Source: SMAG-U1939 sp035763125 (lineage in GTDB: Bacteria > Chloroflexota > Ktedonobacteria > Ktedonobacterales > JADMIN01). Taken from it: 29,281 nt of DNA. Each line of letters starts with the position of its first letter. Within the stretch, counting starts at the first letter, position 1. The notes under the pieces are model-generated. The model was given only the letters and a program-made list of their open reading frames with translations. It made no database searches and was not told the DNA's origin. Made by a program: the position numbers and the translations under genes. Shown one piece after another: positions 23,065-29,281 of the stretch. Location: positions 1-29,281 of the forward strand of contig DASUBU010000061.1 in assembly GCA_035763125.1 (NCBI GenBank), written 5' to 3'.

Positions 23065-24624
23065 ATGCAGCCAGTGGAGCGGGATGAACAGCGGCAGGAC
23101 CAGCACGACAGCGGGCAGAATGTCTCTGGGCAGGATGCAGCATCCCACCCGGTGCTGCCACGGCAGATCGGGTGCGCCCGGCTGCAGGTGGTGGGCATCG
23201 GCGGCGCCGGCACCAACGCGGTCAACCGCATGATCGCGGCGGGCGTCTCTGGCGTCGAGTTCATCGCCATGAATACCGATCACCAGTCGCTCGATACGTC
23301 GCGCGCGCCGCGCCGCCTGCGGCTGGGCGAGACCACCACGCGCGGGCTGGGTGCCGGAGGTAACCCCGAGGTTGGCCGCCGGGCCGCCGAGGAGAGCTAC
23401 GAGGGAATCCGCGAGACGGTGGATGGCGCCGACATGGTCTTCATCGCGGCGGGCATGGGCGGCGGCACCGGCACCGGAGGCGCACCGCTCCTGGCGCAGG
23501 CGGCACGCGAGGCCGGCGCTGTGACCGTGGCGGTTGTCACGACGCCCTTCGGGTTCGAGCGCCGCCGCAAGCTCGTCGCCCAACAGGGCCTGCTTGCCCT
23601 GCGTGACACCGTGGATGCGCTGATCGCGGTGCCCAATGAGCGGCTGGCTGAGCTTGGCGGACGCGACATGAGCCTGCTCGACGCCTACAGCCTGGCCGAT
23701 GACGTGCTGCGCCAGGGCGTGCAGGGCATTAGCGACCTGATTACGATCCCGGGATTGGTCAATCTTGACTTCGCCGACGTGCGCGGCGTGATGGCTGACG
23801 CTGGCTCCGCGCTGATTGCCACTGGGCGCGCCGAAGGCGAGGGCCGCGCCGAGGCAGCCGCCCGCCAGGCCCTCAGCAATCCGCTGCTCGACGTGGACAT
23901 CAGCGGCGCTCGCGGCGTGATCTTCAACGTCACCGGCGGCGACGACCTCACCCTGCGCGAGGTGGAGACCATCGCCGATATCATCGGCAGCGCGGCCCAC
24001 CCTGACGCCAACCTCGTCTACGGCACTGTCAACGACGCCACGCTCGCCGGCAGCCTCAGAGTCACCGTCGTCGCCACCGGCTTCGAGCCGCGTGTCCGGC
24101 ACGAGCGGGCCTACACCGTCACAGCCGCCACGCCCAGCCGCACGCCGCCGCTGCGTGTCTCGCGTCCTGCTTCACTGGATCGGGGCGAGCATTCCACTTC
24201 CGCCGTTGGCGTATTCGCGAGCCCGCCAGGCACCTCGGGCCATTCAACACCAGCGTATCCGGCGCACGGTCGCGACACGGCTGACACCAGCCAGACACCA
24301 GGCGTCCCGGCTGTCCCCCCAGCGCCCGCGCGCCACGGCGGCACAGACACCGCGCTGACCATCACGCCAGTCGCTCGCCCTGCTGCCAGGCCTGTCTCCT
24401 CCGCGCCGCGTCCGGCGGCGAACGGCGAGGACCAGGACGGCGCGCGGGGCGCTCGCCCGCGCGCCGACTACGCTATTCGCCCGCCTGCCCGCGGATCGCG
24501 CTCCCGCTCGCCCGGCTACCATGGCGACGAGTTCGTCGCGGCCGATGAGCAAGAAGATGATGTCGCACAGCGCCCCGCACCGCGCCAGTGGGGATTCTTC
24601 GGCCATCACCGGCCGTCGCCGTAA
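23065..24624 (+). CDS. ftsZ: cell division protein FtsZ with long, atypical C-terminal tail
   Basis: A 519-residue tubulin-like GTPase forming the division ring. It has a 38-residue N-terminal extension and a GTPase core with VVGIGGAGTNAVNRM (42-56), the tubulin signature GGGTGTG (132-138) and the catalytic T7 loop NLDFADVR (233-240). The C-terminal subdomain ends near 345 (VTVVATGFE). Beyond it lies an unusually long disordered Pro/Ala/Arg-rich linker of about 160 residues. The extreme C-terminus reads PRQWGFFGHHRPSP and lacks the common D-(I/V)-P-x-F-L-(R/K) peptide that binds FtsA and other partners. The ATG at 23065 is chosen over upstream frame because AAGGTGGAG lies immediately in front. 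It is the last recognisable gene of the ftsQAZ cluster. Confidence 0.95.
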   Translation: MQPVERDEQRQDQHDSGQNVSGQDAASHPVLPRQIGCARLQVVGIGGAGTNAVNRMIAAGVSGVEFIAMNTDHQSLDTSRAPRRLRLGETTTRGLGAGGNPEVGRRAAEESYEGIRETVDGADMVFIAAGMGGGTGTGGAPLLAQAAREAGAVTVAVVTTPFGFERRRKLVAQQGLLALRDTVDALIAVPNERLAELGGRDMSLLDAYSLADDVLRQGVQGISDLITIPGLVNLDFADVRGVMADAGSALIATGRAEGEGRAEAAARQALSNPLLDVDISGARGVIFNVTGGDDLTLREVETIADIIGSAAHPDANLVYGTVNDATLAGSLRVTVVATGFEPRVRHERAYTVTAATPSRTPPLRVSRPASLDRGEHSTSAVGVFASPPGTSGHSTPAYPAHGRDTADTSQTPGVPAVPPAPARHGGTDTALTITPVARPAARPVSSAPRPAANGEDQDGARGARPRADYAIRPPARGSRSRSPGYHGDEFVAADEQEDDVAQRPAPRQWGFFGHHRPSP

Positions 24625-24718
24625 AGCGCTCCCCGCCTTCTGCCGGACCGGTGGTGGCGTGCCTTGCCCTGCCTCGCCTTACAATGCGCTCCTCGTTCAG
24701 CGGCGCTCCCGTTACCGC

Positions 24719-24738
24719 TCTCTCCCCGTCGCGAGAGA
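24719..24738 (+). repeat. small inverted repeat after ftsZ
   Basis: TCTCTC (24719-24724) pairs with GAGAGA (24733-24738) over an 8-base loop, in the 160-bp gap between ftsZ and the next gene. It has no T-run, so a terminator is doubtful; the arm sequence is reminiscent of the palindrome at 2645-2669. Confidence 0.3.
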
Positions 24739-24784
24739 ATGGCCACATGACGGTGGTCAAGCGCCATCGGGAGGGAGACCGCAT

Positions 24785-25330
24785 ATGAGCCTGGATGAAC
24801 AACTCACCGAGCTGCTGGCCCAGCTTGGCGTGAGGATGGAGGGCAGAGAGGAAGACGAGGCCGAGCACGCCGGAGCGCCTGCCGAAGACGACGAGGTCCG
24901 AGGAGCCCAACGTGACATTCTCGGCGCCTCGATTCGGCGCGCCGACGCCGCGCGAGAGGCCGCAGCACGAGCCGCTGGCGAGGGACCTCCCGAAGTCTCG
25001 CTCTTCCAGACCTCGCGCGAGCACTACGGCGTCTTCTATCGGCTGGATCTGATCGGTGCGCTGCCGCAGCTTCGCGTCTTCTTGCCCGACGACGATGGCG
25101 CGCTCAAGATGCTCTGCTACCTCGTGCGCGCCGCGCTGGGAACGCCTCTGCACGACTGGTTTCTTAGCGCCCGCACTCACGACGGCTCGGCTGCCTTTGA
25201 AGATGCGCGTGAGGTAGCCCAACAACACCTGCTCTTCGCCGTTGGTGAGCTGATGAAACGCCTCTTCTGGCATGGCGATATTGAGGAGCTCCGCTTCGCG
25301 GAGGAGATCGAGGTGGTGCGGCTGGCGTAG
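24785..25330 (+). CDS. unrecognised 181-aa protein downstream of ftsZ
   Basis: A soluble protein with no family I recognise. Residues 1-18 form a probable amphipathic helix (SLDEQLTELLAQLGV). Residues 18-40 are very acidic and about 48-66 are Ala/Arg-rich helical. The second half (about 72-181) looks like a compact alpha/beta domain with HYGVFYRLDLIGALPQLRVFLP, KMLCYLVRAALG and a C-terminal helix rich in acidic residues. No signal peptide, membrane segment or catalytic motif is visible. The ATG at 24785 has GGGAGGGAG about 8 bases in front; an upstream open frame exists but overlaps the end of ftsZ and is not protein-like. It may be transcribed with the division genes, which is the only clue to function. 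Confidence 0.75.
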   Translation: MSLDEQLTELLAQLGVRMEGREEDEAEHAGAPAEDDEVRGAQRDILGASIRRADAAREAAARAAGEGPPEVSLFQTSREHYGVFYRLDLIGALPQLRVFLPDDDGALKMLCYLVRAALGTPLHDWFLSARTHDGSAAFEDAREVAQQHLLFAVGELMKRLFWHGDIEELRFAEEIEVVRLA

Positions 25331-25415
25331 CGTCCTCCCCCAGTCGCACCTCGGCACGCACCGTGCGCGGCGCTCGCCCATTGCGCGGACGGCATACGCA
25401 CTTATTCGTAGCCCC

Positions 25416-25444
25416 TTGACGGTTGCGGAGCCGGCACATATATT
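25416..25444 (+). promoter_or_regulatory. near-consensus sigma-70 promoter for the MarR-family gene
   Basis: TTGACG at 25416-25421, a 17-base spacer, and TATATT at 25439-25444: five of six matches in each hexamer, the best promoter in the window. The leader to the ATG at 25519 would be about 65-70 bases. Confidence 0.75.
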
Positions 25445-25518
25445 CTAACTCTGGCAAGCAATCTTTTTCAGACCGCGCGCTTGCCCAATAGCATCGCGCG
25501 AGAAGGTGGGACCTCACG

Positions 25519-26040
25519 ATGGCGAGACAGGCGGCACCGGCCGGACATACACCACACTCCATTGACAGTACCCTCGGCGGCAATGGCGGCTCGGCGCGCG
25601 AGCTGGCCCTGACCAAGGCCGAATACGAGCGCGTGGCCGACTTCCGTTACTCGGTGCGCCGCCTGGTGCGCCAGACCGAGCTTGAGGCGGCCAAGGTCGG
25701 CATTACCCCGCAGCACTATCAGCTCATGCTGGCCGTCAAGGGCTTCCCAGGGCGTGAATGGGCCAGCATCACCGAGCTTGCCGAGCGCCTGCAAATTCGC
25801 CACAATGCCGTCATCGGCCTCGTCAACCGCGCCGAGGCGCGCGGCCTGCTCGAGCGCCGCCACGGTCAAGAGGCCACTGATCGGCGCATCGTGCAGATTC
25901 ACCTGACCCACCGCGGCGAGGCCGTCCTTTGGGCCCTCACCGATGCCCTGCGCTCCGAGCGGCAGGGCGTAGCCCAAGCTATGGGCCATCTTGCCCAAGA
26001 CGACTCATACACGCTGGACGCGTCAGCGGCGCCCGCGTAG
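25519..26040 (+). CDS. MarR-family transcriptional regulator
   Basis: A 173-residue winged-helix protein. A non-conserved N-terminus of about 30 residues precedes helix 1 (ALTKAEYERVADFRYSVRRLV), which would form the dimer interface. The helix-turn-helix lies at about 84-112 (ITELAERLQIRHNAVIGLVNRAEARGLL). The wing is at 113-131 with the typical D-R-R (TDRRIVQIHLT). MarR proteins usually repress their own or a neighbouring gene and respond to small phenolic or oxidative signals; the ligand is unknown. AAGGTGGG lies 9 bases before the ATG. It has a strong promoter of its own and converges on the TerC-family gene with only 6 bp between stop codons, so that gene is not an obvious divergent target. 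Confidence 0.9.
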   Translation: MARQAAPAGHTPHSIDSTLGGNGGSARELALTKAEYERVADFRYSVRRLVRQTELEAAKVGITPQHYQLMLAVKGFPGREWASITELAERLQIRHNAVIGLVNRAEARGLLERRHGQEATDRRIVQIHLTHRGEAVLWALTDALRSERQGVAQAMGHLAQDDSYTLDASAAPA

Positions 26041-26046
26041 CGGACG

Positions 26047-26904
26047 TCACCGCTCGCCGGCCGTGCCGCTATGCGGTCCTGGCCGAGGCTGCTGCACTCC
26101 AGCCCCCAGCGCACCAGCGGCTCTCGCATCGGTCGCCGGAGCCATCACCGACGCGCCGCGGCCGTTCGGCATTGCTGCCGCACCATCCGCGCCGTCGCTG
26201 CTCACAGCGCCCGGCGGCGCTGTCGCCTGCACCGCGCGGCGCACCGTCCGCCGCTGGACCGCGCGCACGAGCAAGTCAATCAAGATGATGAGCGCCACAA
26301 GGTAGAAGTGAAGCGCGGCCTCCTCGCGCTCCGAGAGACGGATGAGCTGCCCGACGCCTGGATCGTTGAGCGCGAGATTGGCGGCTGTCCATCCCAGCAC
26401 GATCGCCGCCAGGTCTAGCAGCCAGCTCACCCGCTCGACCACTCGCGCGATGACCGAGCTTGCCACGAAGAGCAGCAGCATGCTCAACGTCACGCCGGCC
26501 ACGATCAAGACGATGTTGCCGTCGGCCAGGCCGCCTACTGCGATCACATTGTCCGTGCTCATCGTCACATCGGCGAGCAGGATCGTCACAATCGCCGCGC
26601 CCAGCCTGTCGCGCGCGCGCGTGTCTTCGCGCGCGCGCTCCGGCAGCAGCAGCCGCACCGCGATCACCAAGATCACCACGCCGCCGGCGAAGCGCAGATA
26701 CGGCACCAGCAGCAGCGTCGTTGCCACCGAGGCAAGCAGCAGCCGCAACACAATCGCCCCTGCCCCGCCCAACACGATTGCCATATAGCGCTGCGAGCGC
26801 TCCAGCCGGCTCGCCGCTACCCCGATCACCAATGCGTTGTCACCACTCAGTACTATGTCGAGCAGGGCAATCGCCGCAGCCCGCGCCACGATCGAATAAT
26901 CCAT
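26047..26904 (-). CDS. TerC-family integral membrane protein
   Basis: A 285-residue polytopic membrane protein with about seven helices and a long Ala/Gly-rich, probably disordered C-terminal tail after about residue 220. The family's paired acidic motifs are both present: LLDIVLSGDNALVIG (D16, D22, N23) in helix 1 and LLADVTMSTDNVIAVGG (D112, D118, N119) in the middle. TerC relatives of this short type have been linked to Mn2+ export and metal loading of secreted enzymes, so a metal-transport role is likely. The ATG at 26904 has AGAAGGG 6 bases in front. I looked for the yybP-ykoY manganese riboswitch that precedes some homologues and did not see it. It is divergent from the beta-lactamase-like gene. 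Confidence 0.9.
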   Translation of the reverse strand: MDYSIVARAAAIALLDIVLSGDNALVIGVAASRLERSQRYMAIVLGGAGAIVLRLLLASVATTLLLVPYLRFAGGVVILVIAVRLLLPERAREDTRARDRLGAAIVTILLADVTMSTDNVIAVGGLADGNIVLIVAGVTLSMLLLFVASSVIARVVERVSWLLDLAAIVLGWTAANLALNDPGVGQLIRLSEREEAALHFYLVALIILIDLLVRAVQRRTVRRAVQATAPPGAVSSDGADGAAAMPNGRGASVMAPATDARAAGALGAGVQQPRPGPHSGTAGER

Positions 26905-27071
26905 ACGATGCCCTTCTGGACCGGCATTCCATGCCCATCTCGCCACGCAATAATCGGCGTTGGCACACATTCGGTACGCCTTTTGCGCTCTTTCTGTTGT
27001 ACCACGACCTGCCTAGCAGTAGTATAGAATCATGTGCCGACAGGACATCTTGTGGATGAGGGGATGGTTGG

Positions 27072-29027
27072 ATGCCGCTGACCAAGACGCCACCGGATAC
27101 AGACACCGCGCATCGAGCCGGCGCAGCACATCTCACACTGCGGCGCGCGCTCACCGTTAGTCTGATAACAGCGCTGTGGCTTATGCCGATCATCGGTGCG
27201 GTAGGGTGGCTCACATCGCACAACGGGCCACCAGCGCGCCAGCCTTCCGCCGCTAGCTCACCAAGCGCCGCCCAACTGTTGGCGCGCCAGACACGCACAA
27301 CCACGCCCCATTTCTCCTATAGCGCCGCAGGCTCGCACCCCTACGCTATTGACGCGCGATTCACAGCGTACTATGCCGCCCATGGGGGCGCCGCGCTGCT
27401 CGGCCAGCCGACTACCCTCGCCTACAGCACCACCAATGGCTGGGTACAGTTCTTCACCTCGGGTGCCCTGCTGCTGCCCTCGCCTGACCAGGCGGCAGGC
27501 CGCGGCCCCAGCGCCTCCGATTTTGGCGATCTCGCTCAGCCAGCCTTCGCAGGCGGAACGCGCGACGCCGCGACCGGCATCATTCGGCTGCCACTGCTTG
27601 TGCCCTTGCTCAGCGCCGGCAGCCTCGCCCCTTTGCATGACGCCGCCTCTGCCACCTACGCCGACCTGCGTCGGGCAATCGTGCCGGTCGAGCTAGTTGG
27701 TGCGGTGACTGGCAATAGCGTTGACGATGGCGTGCGCTTCTCCGGCCAGGATCAGCCAACTTTCACCTATAGCGACGCGCACGGCAATCAGCAGAGCGGC
27801 CGCCTCATTCCTGCGGCGATGTGGCAATACATCCAGCGCCCAGAGGTCGCACCCAACGGCTGGCAGCAAGACGTTGGTCTGCCGCTCACACCGCCCGTGC
27901 AGATCGTGATGCAGACCGGAGCCGCTGCGCATCATGTGCAGGTCATGGCGTTCTGGCACAGCGCGCTGCTCGAAGACGACGACGACCTCGACGACGACGG
28001 GGCGCCACATATCACGCCCCTCGCCACCGGCGTCGCCTATCTGCGCACGCTCGGTGCGCCACCCGTCACCATCACCGCCAGTCAGCGCGCGTGGAGCACG
28101 GGGAACACTACCCTCCAGACAAGCCCTGGCACTGGCAGCGCCGCGGCCCACATCGGCCAGAACTTTCCGCTCACCTTGAGCGGCGCGTCGCAGTGGGTTG
28201 GCAACGATCTCTGGCTCGGCGCGCATTGGCAGGGCCCGCACGCCGCTGGCGACGGCTGGGCAGACGCAAGCATGCTCACGTTCTCCGCGCCCGCGGCCGG
28301 GACTCCCGCCTGGGCATCGTTCGACGTTCTCTCGCCCGCGCTCGCTGGGTATCTCAGCGGCCTCGGCCGCGACTCGGGCGCCGCCGTCTACGATCTCACC
28401 CGTCACCAGTACTACACCTACAACGCCGACAACCAGTACATCATGGCAAGCTCGGCCAAGGTGCCGATCATGACCACCTTCCTCTCGATGACTGAGCGGC
28501 AGGGCCGCGAGCCTAACGCCAACGAGATGTACCTGCTGACGACGATGATCGAGAATTCGAACAACGACTCAGCCGAGTCGCTCTGGCTGGAGGTCGGCGG
28601 CGCGCCTGCGGTGGATCGGCTGATGCGCTCGCTCAAGATTCCCGGCCTCAGCCCCGATTATGCGGGCGAGTGGGGCTACAGCACGGTCTCGCCGCTCGCC
28701 ATGGTACGTCTGCTGACCGCGCTGCACGAGGGCACCGTCCTTACCGCGCACGATCGCGCGCTCGCCTTCAACCTCATGTCGCACATCGAATCCGACCAAC
28801 AAACCGGCGTCGGCACCACGGCGCCCAACGGTGCCCACTATTGGATGAAGGACGGCTGGGTGCCAGGGCCCGATGGGCGCTGGGCGATGAATAGCTCCGG
28901 CATCGTGACCATCGGCAACGAGACGTACATCATTGCCGTTTACAGCCATCACAAGGCCACGTTGACTGAGGGCTGGGCAATCGCGGAACACGTCTGCGGC
29001 GAGGTTGGCAAGCTGCTGACAGCGTGA
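27072..29027 (+). CDS. exported beta-lactamase / DD-peptidase-like protein with LGFP-like repeats
   Basis: A 651-residue protein with an N-terminal membrane helix (about 26-47) as signal anchor. Residues about 95-135 (RFTAYYAAHGGAALLGQP ... WVQFFTSGALLL) and about 262-300 (QQDVGLPLT ... VQVMAFWHSALL) are two LGFP-like repeats of the type thought to bind the cell wall. An acidic tract, EDDDDLDDD (301-309), follows. The C-terminal domain (about 430-651) is a class A beta-lactamase-like serine hydrolase with SSAK (460-463, nucleophile S460), SNN (496-498) in place of SDN, and KDG (593-595) in place of KTG. The region corresponding to the omega loop is short and lacks the usual ExxN, so DD-peptidase or another hydrolase is as likely as beta-lactamase. 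GAGGGG lies 8 bases before the ATG. Confidence 0.85.
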   Translation: MPLTKTPPDTDTAHRAGAAHLTLRRALTVSLITALWLMPIIGAVGWLTSHNGPPARQPSAASSPSAAQLLARQTRTTTPHFSYSAAGSHPYAIDARFTAYYAAHGGAALLGQPTTLAYSTTNGWVQFFTSGALLLPSPDQAAGRGPSASDFGDLAQPAFAGGTRDAATGIIRLPLLVPLLSAGSLAPLHDAASATYADLRRAIVPVELVGAVTGNSVDDGVRFSGQDQPTFTYSDAHGNQQSGRLIPAAMWQYIQRPEVAPNGWQQDVGLPLTPPVQIVMQTGAAAHHVQVMAFWHSALLEDDDDLDDDGAPHITPLATGVAYLRTLGAPPVTITASQRAWSTGNTTLQTSPGTGSAAAHIGQNFPLTLSGASQWVGNDLWLGAHWQGPHAAGDGWADASMLTFSAPAAGTPAWASFDVLSPALAGYLSGLGRDSGAAVYDLTRHQYYTYNADNQYIMASSAKVPIMTTFLSMTERQGREPNANEMYLLTTMIENSNNDSAESLWLEVGGAPAVDRLMRSLKIPGLSPDYAGEWGYSTVSPLAMVRLLTALHEGTVLTAHDRALAFNLMSHIESDQQTGVGTTAPNGAHYWMKDGWVPGPDGRWAMNSSGIVTIGNETYIIAVYSHHKATLTEGWAIAEHVCGEVGKLLTA

Positions 29028-29098
29028 TACACATCGTGCGCGAAGGCAATCGGCCCGCTTCCTGGTGTGCCGCCGCAACGCCCATGACACACGGTCGC

Positions 29099-29281
29099 CT
29101 ACTCGGCATCTGTATCGGTGTCGTCGCTCGCGTCCTCAGCCGCACCATGCAGGCGCCGGGCCTGCTCCATGTCTGGCCGGAAGAGATCGGTCAGCGCCTC
29201 GCGCAACCGGTCAACGCTTGTCCCGCGCAGCACATACACTGGCACACCCGCCGCGTGTGCCTGATCCACGCGATCCGGCTG
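29099..29281 (-). CDS. C-terminal part of a protein, possibly a ycf45/R3H-type AAA ATPase (partial)
   Basis: The (-) strand frame is open from the right edge of the window to a TAG at 29099-29101, giving the last 60 residues of a protein that begins outside. The visible part has DQAHAAGVPVYVLRG, then a VDRLREALTDLF helix, then a short acidic tail. A GVPVYVLR stretch followed by an amphipathic helix near the end resembles the R3H/AAA single-stranded nucleic-acid-binding ATPases (ycf45-like), but the ATPase and R3H domains are not in view, so this is a tentative reading. It converges on the beta-lactamase-like gene with 71 bp between stop codons. Confidence 0.6.
   Translation of the reverse strand, partial: QPDRVDQAHAAGVPVYVLRGTSVDRLREALTDLFRPDMEQARRLHGAAEDASDDTDTDAE

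Noticed and set aside
22663..24102. 479-codon (-) frame antisense to ftsA and ftsZ
   Set aside because: Shadow of highly conserved genes in GC-rich DNA.
26905..27071. Possible manganese (yybP-ykoY) riboswitch before the TerC-family gene
   Set aside because: Expected conserved sequence and paired stems were not found on the (-) strand.

Overview
The window is high-GC, densely coded DNA with ordinary bacterial gene organisation. A Chloroflexota-like origin is inferred, not proven. It rests on the mix of genes (a compact ftsQ-ftsA-ftsZ cluster, a membrane-anchored Ser/Thr kinase, a BMP-type nucleoside ABC importer). It also rests on the secreted beta-lactamase-like protein at 27072-29027, whose N-terminal half carries LGFP-like wall repeats of the type (aromatic-x-x-HGG-x-x-LLG-x-P ... 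VQxF) common in that phylum. No rRNA, tRNA, CRISPR array, insertion sequence or prophage gene was seen.

Layout. 1-1044: end of a HELAH-motif protein and a DUF5680-type protein (+). 1074-4166: a GT-C membrane glycosyltransferase and, upstream of it on the same (-) strand, a glycerophosphodiester phosphodiesterase. 4358-7692: GT4 glycosyltransferase translationally coupled to an amylo-alpha-1,6-glucosidase-type debranching enzyme (+), a storage-polysaccharide or alpha-glucan unit. 7795-9174: Ser/Thr protein kinase with its own promoter. 9175-9675: about 500 bp with no convincing gene but a good promoter. 9676-15057: a nucleoside-type ABC importer in the order binding lipoprotein, permease, permease, then a 399-bp structured gap, then the double ATPase. 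15136-16356: secreted CHAP-domain lipoprotein. 16544-17815: pentapeptide-repeat protein and SnoaL-like protein (-). 18103-18576: small four-helix membrane protein (+), whose stop codon overlaps that of an aldehyde dehydrogenase (18573-20075, -). 20432-24624: ftsQ, ftsA, ftsZ (+), followed by an unrecognised 181-aa gene. 25519-26040: MarR-family regulator behind a near-consensus promoter, convergent with a TerC-family membrane protein (26047-26904, -). 27072-29027: beta-lactamase/DD-peptidase-like exported protein. 29099-29281: C-terminal end of a further (-) strand gene.

Working together: the division genes form one transcription unit that sets up the Z-ring (FtsZ), its membrane tether (FtsA) and the periplasmic/extracytoplasmic linker (FtsQ). 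The CHAP and beta-lactamase-like proteins are plausible envelope enzymes nearby. The ABC genes together give a complete importer, although the ATPase appears to have separate transcriptional or translational control.

I do not see a clear new defence, mobile or biosynthetic system here. The points most worth a second look are the non-canonical FtsZ C-terminus, the split ABC operon with its repeated -10 boxes and perfect dyad, a palindromic element apparently inserted in frame inside the glycosyltransferase gene, phased direct repeats in front of the same gene, and a dyad placed just before a ribosome binding site at 18066-18081.
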